Positions 12,589-24,300 of a stretch of 64,000 nt of DNA are shown piece after piece. The stretch's first letter is position 1; each line of letters opens with the position of its first letter. The stretch comes from Metarhizium brunneum. Its lineage: Eukaryota > Ascomycota > Sordariomycetes > Hypocreales > Clavicipitaceae. The position numbers and the translations under genes were made by a program. The DNA lies in contig NC_089427.1 in the NCBI RefSeq assembly GCF_013426205.1, positions 3,534,001-3,598,000 on the forward strand. The letters are read 5' to 3'. Under the pieces are notes generated by a model, which saw nothing but the letters and a program-made list of their open reading frames with translations, was not told the origin of the DNA and ran no database searches.

Positions 12589-12912
12589 ATGGACCAATTC
12601 GATACAAGTCCCTTATCGAACCTTCTACATACCGAGGAAAGTCTCTTGTCATATCGTCCGGGCGGCTACCATCCTGTTTGTTTGGGCGACACGTTCAAAA
12701 AGAATCGTTACAGAGTTGCCCATAAACTAGGACGGGGAGGGTTTTCCATCGTCTGCTTTGCTAGAGACACTCTGTAAGCTTGGTTCAAGAGACTCTGTTT
12801 TTGCAGTGGTACTAACTTCCCAACATGCAGCCTTGAGGCATGGGTGGCTCTGAAGATCGAGATGGCTGATACAGCTATTCCATCGCCCGAGGTCATGGTA
12901 CTCATTCCCTGA
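12589..12912 (+). pseudogene. Truncated SRPK-like protein kinase (N-lobe relic)
   Basis: The frame 12589-12773, spliced over a 57-bp GT-AG intron to 12831-12912, gives 88 residues. It contains the start of a fungal SRPK-like kinase: a YRPGGYHPVCLGD-type lead-in, the glycine loop KLGRGGFSIV, and the ATP-lysine strand WVALKIEMAD. The frame then ends at a TGA (12910-12912), and no catalytic loop (HRD/HTD), DFG or C-lobe is recognisable downstream to 13700. SRPK-family kinases are normally 400 aa or more, so this is a truncated gene copy. The intron and motif spacing are still good, which suggests a fairly recent truncation. Expression as a short protein cannot be excluded. Confidence 0.75.
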
Positions 12913-13703
12913 TGTTTACAATGACGCCAACTTGCATCAAGCATCCAAACTACAATCCAGGTTTTGTGAACTGGTGAATGATGCAGAGCAGTCTATCCAA
13001 GCCGCCTACCCTAGTGTCTGTCCTGACATTGACCGGATGAGTTGTCTGCTTGCGTCATGGACGCTTCATCCTGGAGCTGCTGTTGGCCCATAGCGTGAAA
13101 TACTCGACGCGCTGGTACTCGGTGGACTTTGAACTGGTTAGAACGCTCAACTAGACTTGCCCTTCTCCAGGTGTGTCGTGGTTCCCAACTTCACCAACGG
13201 CGGGTCCATAACGATACAACACACAAGTATCGTTTATTTCAAACCAAACAAAGAAATACATTCAAGACCTCACGCTACTTGATTATTTATGATGAGATAG
13301 CTAGAAATGAAGTTTTTTTCTATTTCCCTACCCAATGTTTTGTCTTGGGTTACCCCTTGCAACTGTAAATACATTGTAACCTTGACTGAGACGGTCAAGG
13401 AACAGCATCAGCTCCCGTTAGCTTGCGGCACGGGCGTTTATCTGTTGACGCCAAGTGAGTCTGATTGGTGCATGTTCCGATAAACTTTTTGATTCCGAAT
13501 CATTACCGAAAAGTGCACTACCCGACAGGCGGCTTCGTTTGTCGGACAAGACACATGCGTCCGACACCCGTGGCGAGACATTCGTCGACATGACCAAAGA
13601 CTGCATGCGCGGTTCAGGGCCGTCCGGCGATATTATTGCGTCAAGTCGCACTTGTCCTCAGCAATAACCCAACATCATCAACCTATAGGCAAGACGAAAT
13701 TAT
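12913..13703. other. Decayed/intergenic stretch
   Basis: No supported gene. It follows a kinase relic and may hold unrecognisable remains of it, plus the promoter of the SDR gene at 13704. Confidence 0.4.
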
Positions 13704-14610
13704 ATGCTACAAAAAAAAATGGCATCTCCAGACCAACTCCAAAATGTCCGTCCCATGTTTGAGCTCCGCAACCGCAGCTACATTGTCACGGGAGGCGCCC
13801 AAGGCATCGGCTTCGCCTGCACCCGCGCCATTTGCGAAATGGGCGGCAACGTGGCCGTCTTCGACATTCAGCCAGAACCAGTCGCCGAGTTCTCGACGCT
13901 GAGCCAACGATTCGGCGTCAAGACGACATATATCCAAATGGACGTCACCAACGAGGACAGCATCAAAACAGCATTCGACAAGGCCCTCGACAGTCTGGGA
14001 ACGATTGACGGATGCGTCCCCGCCGCCGGAATTGCCATTGATAAACCGTTCCTAGACCAAACCTGGGACGAGTTTACCAGAATCCAAGACATTAATGTAC
14101 GTCTGGTACTACGACTCTTCTCAAGTACTCTACTGACTCTGACGGACCTAGGTGAGAGGCAGCTTCTTCGTCGCCCAACTGACCGCCCGGCAAATCGTCA
14201 AGCAAGGCACAGAGGGCGCCATGGTCCTGATTGCTTCGCAGTCGGCGCACATTGCCCTGCCGGGCTACCGCATGGCCGCGTACAATGCGTCCAAGGGCGC
14301 CGTTCTGATGCTTTCCAAGGCGCTGGCCGTGGAGCTCGCCCCCCACGGCATCAGGGTCAACACCATCAGCCCGGGCTTCGTCGACTCGGACATGACGCGG
14401 ACGGTGAGGGAGGGCAAGCGCAGCGCGAGGGAGGGCGAGCAGATGTGGCTGGCGCCCCCGAACCAGAGGCTCAGCACGCAGAATGATTTGACGGGGGCGG
14501 TGGTGTATCTCTTGAGCGATGCGGCGAGGCATACGACGGCGGCGGATATTCAGATTACGGGGGGACTGCATGCGGGTACTATTGACGGGTTGATTAGCTA
14601 TGAGAAGTAG
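13704..14610 (+). CDS. Short-chain dehydrogenase/reductase (SDR)
   Basis: Exons 13704-14096 and 14152-14610, with a 55-bp intron (GTACGT donor, CCTAG acceptor, phase 0), encode 283 aa, or 278 if the second ATG (13719) is used. This is a classical SDR: cofactor loop TGGAQGIG at residues about 27-34, an acidic residue at the end of the second strand (VFDIQ) that favours NAD(H), a PAAG segment in place of NNAG, catalytic Ser in IASQS, and the YNASK active-site Tyr/Lys pair. RVNTISPGFVDSDM follows as expected. The family oxidises alcohols or reduces ketones; the substrate is unknown. The gene converges on a flavin monooxygenase gene 330 bp away and lies near a dienelactone-hydrolase-like gene, so the three may act on one metabolite (inference). 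Confidence 0.93.
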
Positions 14611-14940
14611 CTGTTGGGCCGACTTTGACCGGAGACTTGGGAGATGTAGCTTCGTTTTGTAGCTTAATTATGACCAAGTACCGCGTGGAACTTGAAGAAG
14701 AGACGATAGACAAGTCGAGACGGAGATTTGACCATTCCATTGACATTAGTACACATGTGACGAGGTCAGCTTCTCAATCTATTGCCTGGTTGTGGTAGAT
14801 ACGAGTTTGCCAGGCTCAGGGGCAGTAGCAACGTTTTTCTACGGTTCCCAGACAAGGTGCAAGAGCGATAACATATATGCTGCAACTAAATCACGACGTA
14901 TCATTGATTCTGGTTGTATATACTCGCGCAGCACTCGAGG

Positions 14941-16703
14941 CTAAACTTTACCCCAGTGCTGCGCCTCTTGCCATTCCTCCATCAAACCCCTATAATCGCG
15001 CGGCTTATACGGCGCAACCAGCTCCATCAGCCGCGACTGCTTCCGATGAACCTTCAACCCCAAATCGTTCAGCAACAAATCAACATAGGGCACCGAATCA
15101 AACGCAAAATCCGGCAGCTCGGCCCCGTAGCCATACGGATACCGCCACTTGCCAAACTCCGTGTGCAGCAACACCTCCTGCATCACATCAGCCTGGCCCC
15201 CCGGCCCGCGGCGCAGCTTGCCGTCGAAAAAGGCCGAGATCCAAAGCGCCTGCACGCTAGCAAACATGGTCGTGCTAACCGTCGACACCATGCCCGCATA
15301 CGCGATATTACAGCTCGACACGTGGTCCAGCGGCACGATGAAGCGGTAGTTTCGCAACGGCTCCACGCTTTTCGGCGCGCCGCGCAGCGCAGGCTGCTCC
15401 CTTAAAAGAGGGAACGAGGACAGAATACAGTCGTCCGCCTGGCTGACCAGCGCCCCCTTCTTCTCCTCGGGCATATCGGCAAGGGACGCCTGCGGATGAA
15501 AGTTGACAAACTCAATGCCGGATTTCTTGTCCCAGCCCGTAGCGCACACGACCACGTCCACGTCTGGCAAGACGTCCCCGTCAGAGAGGTACACCTTCTT
15601 CCCTCCCACCCTGGAAACACTCGCAACGTGGACTCTGATCTTGCCCTGCTTGACAAGATGGAAGAAATTGCTGGGGTAGTTGTGTATGCCGACGCCGCTT
15701 CCCGTCCAGAACACGCTCTCCCACGGCTTGAGCTTCCCCAGCTCCGGATGGCCATTATACCCATTCGCCCGGATGACATCGGCGCTCAGGAGCCGCCAGA
15801 AGGACCGGGTGAGGAACCGGCCCACGGCTGTGCCGTGCAGGAACCGCCGTGCGAGGGAGTACCCGTCCTCGCCGCCCCAGGGACACGGGCTGAACCACGT
15901 CAGCAGCCGGGTGTTGAGGAGCTCCTCCGTCGCCCTCTTGAAGGGCGTGACGTGTGCTGGGCAGAGCCACACGGGGCCTTGGCCCGTCGGGCGAATCACC
16001 AGGTCGACTTGTGCGTTGCCGCCGTCCGTGGCGAAGGCGTATGCGCAGTCGAGGGCGGATTTACCGCCGCCGATGACGACGGCCCTCTTGGCAGTCTTGA
16101 CCGTGTCGCGCTGTTCGCAAAAGTCCTTGGCGTGGAAAAACGTCGACTCGAGGGTATCTTGGCCCGGGTAGTGCGGAATATTAGGCTGCGAAGTGAGTCC
16201 CGATGCGACAATGACCCTTTTCGCATGCAGGATTTCTGGTAAACGCCCCGGGTCGGCGTTCTTGGACGGCGACGTGTGGACGATCCAGGAGTTTTGGGCC
16301 GTGGCCTCGAGGGCATCGACGCGCGTGTTGAAGCGTGTCCTCTCGAGCACGCCGAACTTGGTAGCAAAGTCGGTGAGGTATTTGTGCAGCACGCCGGCGG
16401 GAATATGCTGTCCGGGCTTGACGCCGTACACGTCCTGCGTCATTGGGAAATCCGGGTACTCGTAGGAGCCGTAGAGGTTGTTGGACTTGAGGCCGGGGTA
16501 GAGCCTGTCTCTGGACCATGTTCCTCCGCAGGTGGAATCCGCTTCGAGGATGGCAATCTTTTCATGGGGGTGCAGCTCGATATATGTCCTTGCCGCGGCG
16601 AGACCGTACCACCCTGTTGGGAGTCAGCGGATTGTGTCTCTGATGCTGCTTTAGACGTACCTGCTCCTATCACAATGACGTCGTACTCTTGCCGTGCGGA
16701 CAT
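14941..16703 (-). CDS. Flavin-containing monooxygenase
   Basis: Minus-strand exons 16703-16661 and 16613-14941, with a 47-bp intron (GTACGT donor, ACAG acceptor, phase 1), give 571 aa. The tiny first exon holds the start of the FAD Rossmann motif, and the splice completes GAGWYGLAAA. The FAD strand ends in ILEAD, a GTWS segment follows, and a second dinucleotide motif VIGGGKSALD should bind NADPH. VCATGWD is the C-terminal ATG motif. This matches the fungal FMO/Baeyer-Villiger-like group that adds one oxygen to N, S or a carbonyl carbon. The exact FMO signature (FxGxxxHxxx[YF]) appears only loosely as TFFHAKDF, so the precise subclass is uncertain. It is convergent with the SDR gene and in the same orientation as the DLH-like gene upstream. 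Confidence 0.9.
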
Positions 16704-17297
16704 GACGTAGACTTGTATTGACGAGTAGCTATGAAATACTTGACAGTTGGCTTACACGTATTGCTCACATCCGTATCCATGGTGCTTTGGCCTGGTGAGC
16801 TGGCACTTTTTGTACCTGCTCGCCTCCGTCATGGCTTGTCGGGTACGGCCCGTCATGGCGGTTACATGGTCGCGATGGTGTCTCGCCCGACGGGGGTCCG
16901 TGTGGCCATACCCGACGGATCGTCATGGCCAGAGGAGATACTGAGGCTCTAGCCGAAAGGGGTCGACCGTCGATAGGAGGAGTTCGGAGGAGCCCGATAG
17001 GTCGACTGATAGGGACATGATCGACTTACTGGCTCAACGGCGACAGCTTGGAAAGAGGGCAAGTGGCTTGCGGGGTAATGCAGGGCGCAGAGTATTTGGA
17101 ATAGATAAAGTACTGCCAGGCGGCTAACACACTCGACCATCTTGTCGGCACAGTGGTGGGAATGGTGGCCAGACAGCCAGTACAAACTCGGTAAAGGATC
17201 ATATACACGTTCAAGGCGCTACATGTTGATGATGTACTGAGCACTCCCATCACGGTCTTGAAGATACTGTACAGGTAGAAACGTGAATAATCCCACA
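16704..17297. other. Intergenic between FMO and DLH-like genes
   Basis: No gene seen in 594 bp; it should carry the FMO promoter and the 3' end of the upstream gene. Confidence 0.6.
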
Positions 17298-18701
17298 CTA
17301 AATCGAAACCTCCCGTACCTCCCCTCCAAATAATCCATTCGACTCTACAGAATTCTTATCCCGCATCTTATTCGCCGTTTCCACCCCAAGCACAGGCACC
17401 TTGTACTCAAACCTCTTGCCGGCAGCCGGCCCCCTCCCATCCGGGAGCGCATACGGAAACGGCAAATACTCCGGCATCAAACCTAGTTGCCTCAGCGCCG
17501 TGCCCTGGTCCCAAGAAACATGCTCGTGGTAGAGCCTGTCGCCGCGGATATTCACAACGGCCGTAAAGGGGATCTCGAGCTCCCGCCCGGTTGGCGGAAC
17601 GCCCGGAAGCCTAAAGCATGTAAGCAGTCAGAACACACCCGCGCGGGAGGAAGCACTACTTACAGCCAGTCGACTTGTTGGTCGTGCGTCGTCTTGAATA
17701 TAAACTCGTCAATGACGCGGTCTAGTCCTACCGTGCGACTCGTAAGCTCCAGGTGTGTGTTGGCAGAGTTGCAAAAGATGAAGTTGTTGCGGTAAAACTC
17801 TGTGAGGCGCTCGCGTCCAATGCCGCCCGTCAACTAGAAATGCGTGAGTACGCGCCGGATTCGTCTTGCAGACTAGTTGGAATTCAGGATTCACTCACGG
17901 TAGGAACGTGGTTCACATATGGCTCGGCAACCATGGTACTCATCGTATGTTCTACCGACCGGTCCGCAAACTCATAATACGTGTGCTCGTCCCATATTTT
18001 TTCAAGGTCAAAGTAGGGCCCGTTCATGAGGGGCTTGAGAAACGTGAGATTTCGCGTGTGCGAGAGCGACTCGGCGTTGTAGCGGAAGTTGGGATGGGAG
18101 GGCACGGCAAAGCCTGGTTTGGCGGTAGGATAGAAATACACAGTCAAACAAGGCGACCTAGAATTGTCACCGGGACCCGCGAGGTGTTGCAGAACCGGAA
18201 TAGATGCCGACGCCGGATCATCGTCGCCGGCGCGGCTGTATACAACTGCGCCGACAATTTGCTCGAATTGAGCGAGTGTAGGGGCCACGACTTTCCATGC
18301 CTCTGGCTGATATGCTGCAGTATGTTAGAACTTAGGAGCTGACGGAAAGAAAAGAACATTGGGGGTAGGGTCGTCTTGCCCACGAGTCCAACCGGGCGTG
18401 AATTGCACTTGTCGCACGTGGCAATCGCTTCGAGGGCCATGGTGATGGCTTGGCCGCCTCGACGCCGCAACGCTGATTCCTGCACCTCGGCGACGACATA
18501 TCCCTCCTCTGCCCATTTCAAAATAGGCGACGGGACGCCATTGGTAATTGTTAAATGGCCGACGTAGTCTGGGGTGACGAGAATAAGGCCAGGTCCCTCA
18601 CCACGCCGGGACAAGGGTTTAAGAAGGTGAATGCCCTCGTCCAACGCGGTCAAATCCGGTGACGGTAGCGGAGGTGGCGGTTTGGAAATGTCGCGATACA
18701 T
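17298..18701 (-). CDS. Dienelactone-hydrolase-like / SnoaL-like fusion protein
   Basis: Four minus-strand exons (18701-18380, 18314-17899, 17833-17664, 17610-17298) add up to exactly 407 codons (406 aa). Residues 1 to about 215 resemble the alpha/beta-hydrolase of the dienelactone hydrolase family (LILVTPDYVGHL, KWAEEGYVVAEVQ, VGLVAYQPEAW), and the rest resembles an NTF2/SnoaL-like domain (FADRSVEHTMSTMV, RERLTEFYRNNFIF). The usual DLH nucleophile motif around GxCxGG is replaced by VAYQPEAW, so hydrolase activity is doubtful. The first intron (18379-18315) fits only as a GC-AG intron with donor GCAAGA; the other two introns are GT-AG. Proteins of this layout occur near oxidoreductases in fungal catabolic or secondary-metabolite clusters; the SDR and FMO genes next door fit that. 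The substrate is unknown. Confidence 0.8.
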
Positions 18702-19892
18702 GATGAGTACGGAGAGTTGAGAGGGAAGCCAATAATTGCACAGACTGGCATCACAATGTTTCCTATGCCTTGAGGAGTGAGATAAACTGGTCTATATTTG
18801 TTGAATGTCTCAAAGAGTCGGATGAAATTGAATTGTTTGCATCGACTTGGTTAAAGTGTGCTGCGAAGAGGTGCGTCATCCGACGCAGTCATGTCTGGTT
18901 CAACATCCGAACTGATAAGCACCAGACGGCTTCAGCCGCACTGTAGTAATTCCACGGCGGATACCGTCTTGTCGTGATGCCGGCAATGCTAAAAATGACT
19001 AAAACCAGATCGCCATTTCAGATACAACATTGAAGGTGCTCAGGCCTGTGCCACGCACAAACACAAACCCGCCGCCTCGAAAGAGAGTTTGAGAAGTGTC
19101 AATGCTGATATTATTTCTGCTATTTAGGATGCTCGTTTAATCAGCCACATCTTGTCCTCCCAACTAGTCAAAGCATCAGTGGTAGGCCACTATGAAACCT
19201 TATTGTATAATGCTATACATATGTAGTTTTATACAGTAAAGGTATAATGCTAGGTAGGTATAATAAATAATATTAAAAGCCATTATATATATATAAAATA
19301 CATATATTATATACTATATATTATTAATTTGTAATTTATAATTTTAAATTTATGCTTTAAACTAACTCCCGATTTACAAGTTCGATTAATAGCGACTCGA
19401 CTCTCGAGTTTAAAATTATACTACGTAGAAAAGCGCTGGGATACAAGGCCATCGCCGACGCGTTTGACGCGTGACAGGGTTTAATAAAAGTTGGCCAAGG
19501 TGGTGGTCGGCTGACCTGCAGCCAACGGTCAAACCCCTATCAACACGGCGTCAACATCTTTTTGGGAACACAACACTGTCCCTTTGACAGAAAGCCCAGC
19601 CAATGCAAACCAGACTCGTCTATGCTCTCGTAAGAGGATATTACCGTCTGCGAGCTTCTTCCTTGAACAAGTACCTGCCTACTGCACGACTGGCTCGGGC
19701 GGTTGACTGGGCTTCCTCCAAGAAGCTACGACATCGAAGATCAAGTAACCTCTGCCGACGACAGAAATGGTGTCACGACAGTAACGCCTGGTCCACCCAC
19801 AAACGAAGACCGAAGGGAAAAGGGGCCAGACGCCGCCGACGTGGTAGACCCGTCAAGCAAACGAGATTCAAGATACTTTGACGTGGTCCGAG
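18702..19892. other. Intergenic, AT-rich block
   Basis: No gene in most of this stretch. About 19195-19440 is highly AT-rich (TATATA runs), as expected of a RIP-mutated fossil. A frame at 19703-19912 has coding-like composition and may be a lost 5' part of the BTB-like gene that follows (see findings). Confidence 0.5.
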
Positions 19893-20995
19893 ATGAAATC
19901 CGAGATGGGTGAGGACCAGGAGATCGTGCTGGTTCCCTCGGGGACGGTGTTGGTTGAGCACACGCCTTCTGGTAAGCCGTTTGCACCATGGAGACCAGGA
20001 GACGACAACGGCGAGCCAGACAAGCAAGGAACGGAGGGCGATACAACAAAGTTCACGGCACGCTGCTTGTCAGATATTCTGCGCCTGGTATCGCCATTGC
20101 TCAACACGTCACTCGATCGTCGTTGGGTGGGTTGGAAAGAATCAGGCCCCGACAACCAAGGGATCCGCCACGTAGAGCTGAAAGGGTTTGATTCGGTAGC
20201 ACTGCACCATGTGCTAAACATATTGCACCATCAAGCTGACCTCAATCCGGAACGTCTCACGGTGGAAGGGCTGGCGAAGATGGCAGTGATTGTACACCAC
20301 CTGGGATGCCATCAGGCGTTTGTGCCGGTGAGCAAGGTTTGGGCGGCGGACTACCAAGGGCTTCCGAAATCGGGATTCAGCAGAGACGTGGTTTTGTGGC
20401 TGCTTGTGTCGACGGTATTTGCGATGAGGCCCATCTTCGACTCGGCGGCCACGATGGTGATCAAGGAGGGAACTGGCCCGCTAGATACGCTTGGTCTGCC
20501 AATTGAGGAAAGGGTAGTTGGTGAGTGGTCCGAGGCGATTGTCTTTTCTATGCTCTTTATATTTTGCCTCAAAATGCTAGGTGCCAAGACTAACAGCTGG
20601 GTCGCTCGGCGTTGGTAGACAAGCATCGACTGGATAGGATCGAATTGCTGGTACAAAGCTTGTTTGCCGTGGTAGACAAGCTTTTCCATGGCAGTGGATG
20701 CACGACTGATTGCGACTCGTTCCATCTCGGAGCGTTGCTGATACGAATGACGCAATGCAAATTATATCGGCGGCCGAGTGCGCCGTACGATGGGATCAGC
20801 ATCTATAGGATATGCAAGATGGTGGAGGGGTACGGTGCAGCGACGGGGAGATTTGTAATTATTGAGGCATGCCATGGACATTGGGAAGTTAAGAAGGCAT
20901 GTAAAGTGCGCAGTGAGGTTCAGAGGATATTGGAGACAGCCAAGATAGAATTTAGTTTGGGCATCGAGCTGGGGCGAGGTGGTTGTAAGGGATGA
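19893..20995 (+). CDS. BTB/POZ-like fungal protein
   Basis: Exons 19893-20520 and 20619-20995, with a 98-bp intron (GTGAGT donor, GGTAG acceptor, phase 1), give 334 aa from the ATG at 19893 (an in-frame ATG at 19905 is an alternative). The layout is that of a large fungal family with a divergent BTB/POZ fold: a short strand DQEIVLVPSG, a core ending in VELKGFDSVALHHVLNILHH, helices with LAKMAVIVHHLGCHQAF, the RDVVLWLLVSTVF segment and GPLDTLGLPIEERVV. After the splice a cysteine-containing C-terminal half (TTDCDSFHLGALL) follows, also typical. BTB domains mediate protein contacts; no specific role can be given. Upstream sequence reads through to this frame only with a 1-base shift, so the N-terminus is uncertain. 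Confidence 0.72.
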
Positions 20996-21537
20996 ACGAC
21001 TCAATGTATACATGCATGTACATTGATGTCTAAAAGCAGCCAAGTCTTTCATATATGATCTCTGGTCTAGTCCACTGTCCTCGCCCGTGTCGTCGTCGTC
21101 CGTTGATTCGGCAACAAGTGCCGAAGTTGCGCGAGGCCACGGATGCCGCCCAACGCGCTGGGGGAAACGGCGCCTCCCAGGATATAAAAACTAAACATGT
21201 AAATCACTATTACATCATTGCTGTCTTCCAGCAGCATTTGAACTGTAACCTTGCCTTGAATGACCGACTTTGTCATAAAAGAACATGCTCGAATTGCGAA
21301 GCAACCATACCCCCTTGTACTCCGTTGACAGTCTTGAGTAACATTATGTTGAGAATTCCACATGAACACCACGAATACCTGTATTACCCTGACGTGCAAC
21401 CGCTGCGCATCTTTGGCAAATGGCGTAGTATAATGACGGAAACTTTGGTCCACCGTACCAATGCAGCTTAGGATACCCAAGATGGCGGCTGCGATAACCC
21501 AGGCGAATAAACTGACTGACGAGAGTTTCCAAGAGCA
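20996..21537. other. Intergenic
   Basis: No gene seen; overlapping 130-aa frames on both strands (21055-21480) are of random composition. Confidence 0.5.
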
Positions 21538-23272
21538 TTAATCCAAGTTTAGGATGCCTTGGATGCTTGCCCCATCCCTCGGTTTAAGATACAACCTCAC
21601 GTTGGCCGGGCCCGTCACAAGATTGGGCGCAAGACCACATCCCGATATCGGGTTGGTGTCAAGATGTTCTACCGCGCAAACCGAAAATGTGCACATAATT
21701 CGCATCAGCACAGTGTACACTTCGCGAAGCGCAAACAAAATCGCCCGACACATTCGATACCCTAACCCGAAGCTGAAAATCGGCAGGTCGGGATTCTCAA
21801 GCCACCGCTCCGGGCGAAAGACTTCGGGATCACGATAAACCAGGGGATCTGCACGTATCAGCTCTTCCAAACTTGCAAGTCCAACGCGGGATCATACCCA
21901 TATTACAACCCCACGCGTTGTGAATAATCATGACGTGGGGTGGCACGAGTTTTCCATTATACGTAAATTCCTGAATACTAGCCCGGGGGAGGGAGACGCG
22001 GGCAGGAGAATACAGACTGCAACAGTAGTGTTAGTCGTGGTGCTCAGTTCTGCGGAACCTACAATTTCCATACCGAAGCGTCTCCTTGACAAGCGCAGAG
22101 ATGTAGGCAACTTCTTCTTCATCCCTCATAGCGGCGTCAACGCCTCGCTGTCCGTTGGGTAAACCCGGCGAATAGCATTATAAGCCCTCTCTTGTAGCTC
22201 CGGCCGAGCCGCAAGCAGCATCATACACCATCGTACTGTATTTGTGGCCGTCGCAAGGCCCGACGACACCAAAGTGACCAGAATCATCGACACTTGACTC
22301 GAACTAAGCGGGTTTGTGCTAAAATAATTCTTCGTGTACAGACAAGGGCTGTACGTGCCGTTTTCGATTTTACCATCCACCTCGTCCTTGAATCCAAGCA
22401 CGTATGCGTCTCGGCGGTCTCTCAACCGCGCGGCCTTTCAGGCCAACGGCGTAAATGGAAACAGGCGCAGCAGAGGCAAATAGTCGAGGTAATTTCCCGA
22501 AGGGCTCCGCAGGCCCAAGAGCTGGTCTTCCACGTTGATGATTTCCGTCGTGAGAGGGTCCTCAAGGAACATTCGCCGGCCGTAGCATATCGTCATCATA
22601 AGACTGAGGCCCAGTCGTGAGACGGGCATGTACATGTCCACTGGTGTTTGGCCGTCGCCGCAGCTATTCATCAGGTCCCGCAGCAGGTGGCGCGTCTCGA
22701 GGTCTATGTCCGCTAGGTGTGTTCTGACGGCTGGCTTGCTTCCCTCGGAAGCTATCTCTTTGCGAGTACGCTTGAGACTGGTGTTGAATTTCGAGGCGCC
22801 GATGGTTGTCCCGAGATTTTTCGACACAATCTAAGGGGGTTAGCTATCCATGCATAAAACGTGACAGGTGGCGTGGATGACGGACAGTGTGGAACCTGTA
22901 AAAGGAAGGCCGTGACGCCACGACTTGGGAGTTGCGGTGTAGAATCTGCTTCGCGGCCTCGACTGAGTTGATAACCAGGGCTGGCGTGTAGCCGAGATGG
23001 ATTCTGAATACGTCGCCATACTGTGCCGCCCACTGGAGGTAGACCTTTTCCGTAGGTTAGCAATATATTGACAAAAGGTTACCGACGAGGGGCCAGCCTG
23101 GAGGACCTGGGAAGTGATTCAGGGGGCATGTGCGCGTTGGAGATGCGAGAATCAAGGTTAGAGGTAGTAGGACGACGGAGCTCAACAATATGAAGCATAG
23201 GGCTCGTCCGAAGGGGATAAACGCCGATATTTGAGTCTTAACTTCGGATAGAAAGGCAGAGACCAGAGGCAT
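21538..23272 (-). pseudogene. CYP504-like cytochrome P450, three lesions
   Basis: Minus-strand P450 with a membrane anchor (residues about 22-45), the proline hinge FPGPPGWPLVGN, LVKETLR (ExxR), FRPERW and a haem motif FSFGLGYRMCRA with the Cys ligand. The body resembles phenylacetate-hydroxylase-type CYP504. Clean introns are seen at 22885-22831, 22073-22017 and 21897-21849. The frame is broken three times: TAA at 23059-23057 just after GNLLSIYC, TGA at 22440-22438 after FPFTPLA, and a frame change near 22145 between PTDSEA and the segment AAMRDEEEVAYI. Each break lies where the family is normally continuous, and the reading resumes at once, so these are point lesions in an otherwise full-length gene. 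It is probably non-functional; sequencing error at three separate sites is less likely. Confidence 0.82.
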
Positions 23273-24300
23273 ATTGTCGCGGAGGAGATTATGGGCAGCC
23301 TATATTAGATATGGCGATATACGAAGAGTCTGACTAGAGGAGAAATGCGGCTGCATTATATTGTTGAATCAAAGTCACTGAACCTTCAGTCTGATGTATA
23401 CAACTGTGTTTCGCTTTGTTCTGTGTCTTCTGGACATTCATCGAGACCCGGTCACTTTATATCGATATAGCTCGGTGGTTCGGAGCAAGGCGGAATGGGT
23501 GACTACCGCTCATCTCTATTTAAATAGCATTCACAAACATGATCTGTGTAGTAATGTAGCCATCTTTCTTCCACGTAAACACAAGGTACTTTCGTTGTAA
23601 GCGGTTTGGACACTGCCACGTATTGTGTGGGGGTCGAATATATGTGACGTGTTGCAACCAGTCTCTAACCGACCGTCGCTCATACCTCAACGGTCTTCTG
23701 CATCTGTAGCGCCCGGAAAGCTTGTTCAATGCCATACAAAGCGAGTGTCCTTTCTCGTCGAGTCGCATACTGCCGTGCCATCCTCTTGCCGCAACTATGC
23801 GCTGTCTTTGGGACGGCATCGTCGGAATGAAACGTGGTCAGGGTATGAGCTAGCCCGCGGAAGCTGTCCATGCATACCGTCGACAGGTATGCGAGAAAGA
23901 GCAACCTGGTACTTTCCGAATGGCACCTTTGCCAGACACAGGCATCAACGACAAGTCCGGTTGCATCCGTGGCATGTCCGTATGTCGTGCACAGCAAAGA
24001 CCAAGACGTTTGCCGACTGAATCCGCGCGCCTTGATCTCTATCACTGCACACGTTTTCGTAATCGTCGCGCTTTGCAGGCCCAAGGCCTTAGAATTGGCC
24101 GGTGTATCGAGTAAACACCACCATGTCGCCATACTCTCCTAGAGGACGCCTCCCAGACATTCGAATACGATTGATGGTACATTGTAGAGTGTTGAACTTT
24201 CTGAAAAGTTCTTTCGTATGCCGACGACATCCGGAAGGTTGGTAGTGCTATGGTGATCTTAATTCTTCACTATTGCGGTAGATGGTCTCTCGTGCCAACG
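23273..24300. other. Intergenic, no supported gene
   Basis: Overlapping frames of up to 150 aa on both strands (23625-24142) show no recognisable motif and conflict with each other. Confidence 0.45.

Noticed and set aside
23520..24142. Frames of 99-150 aa upstream of the P450 relic
   Set aside because: Competing frames on both strands, no motif, no splice support.
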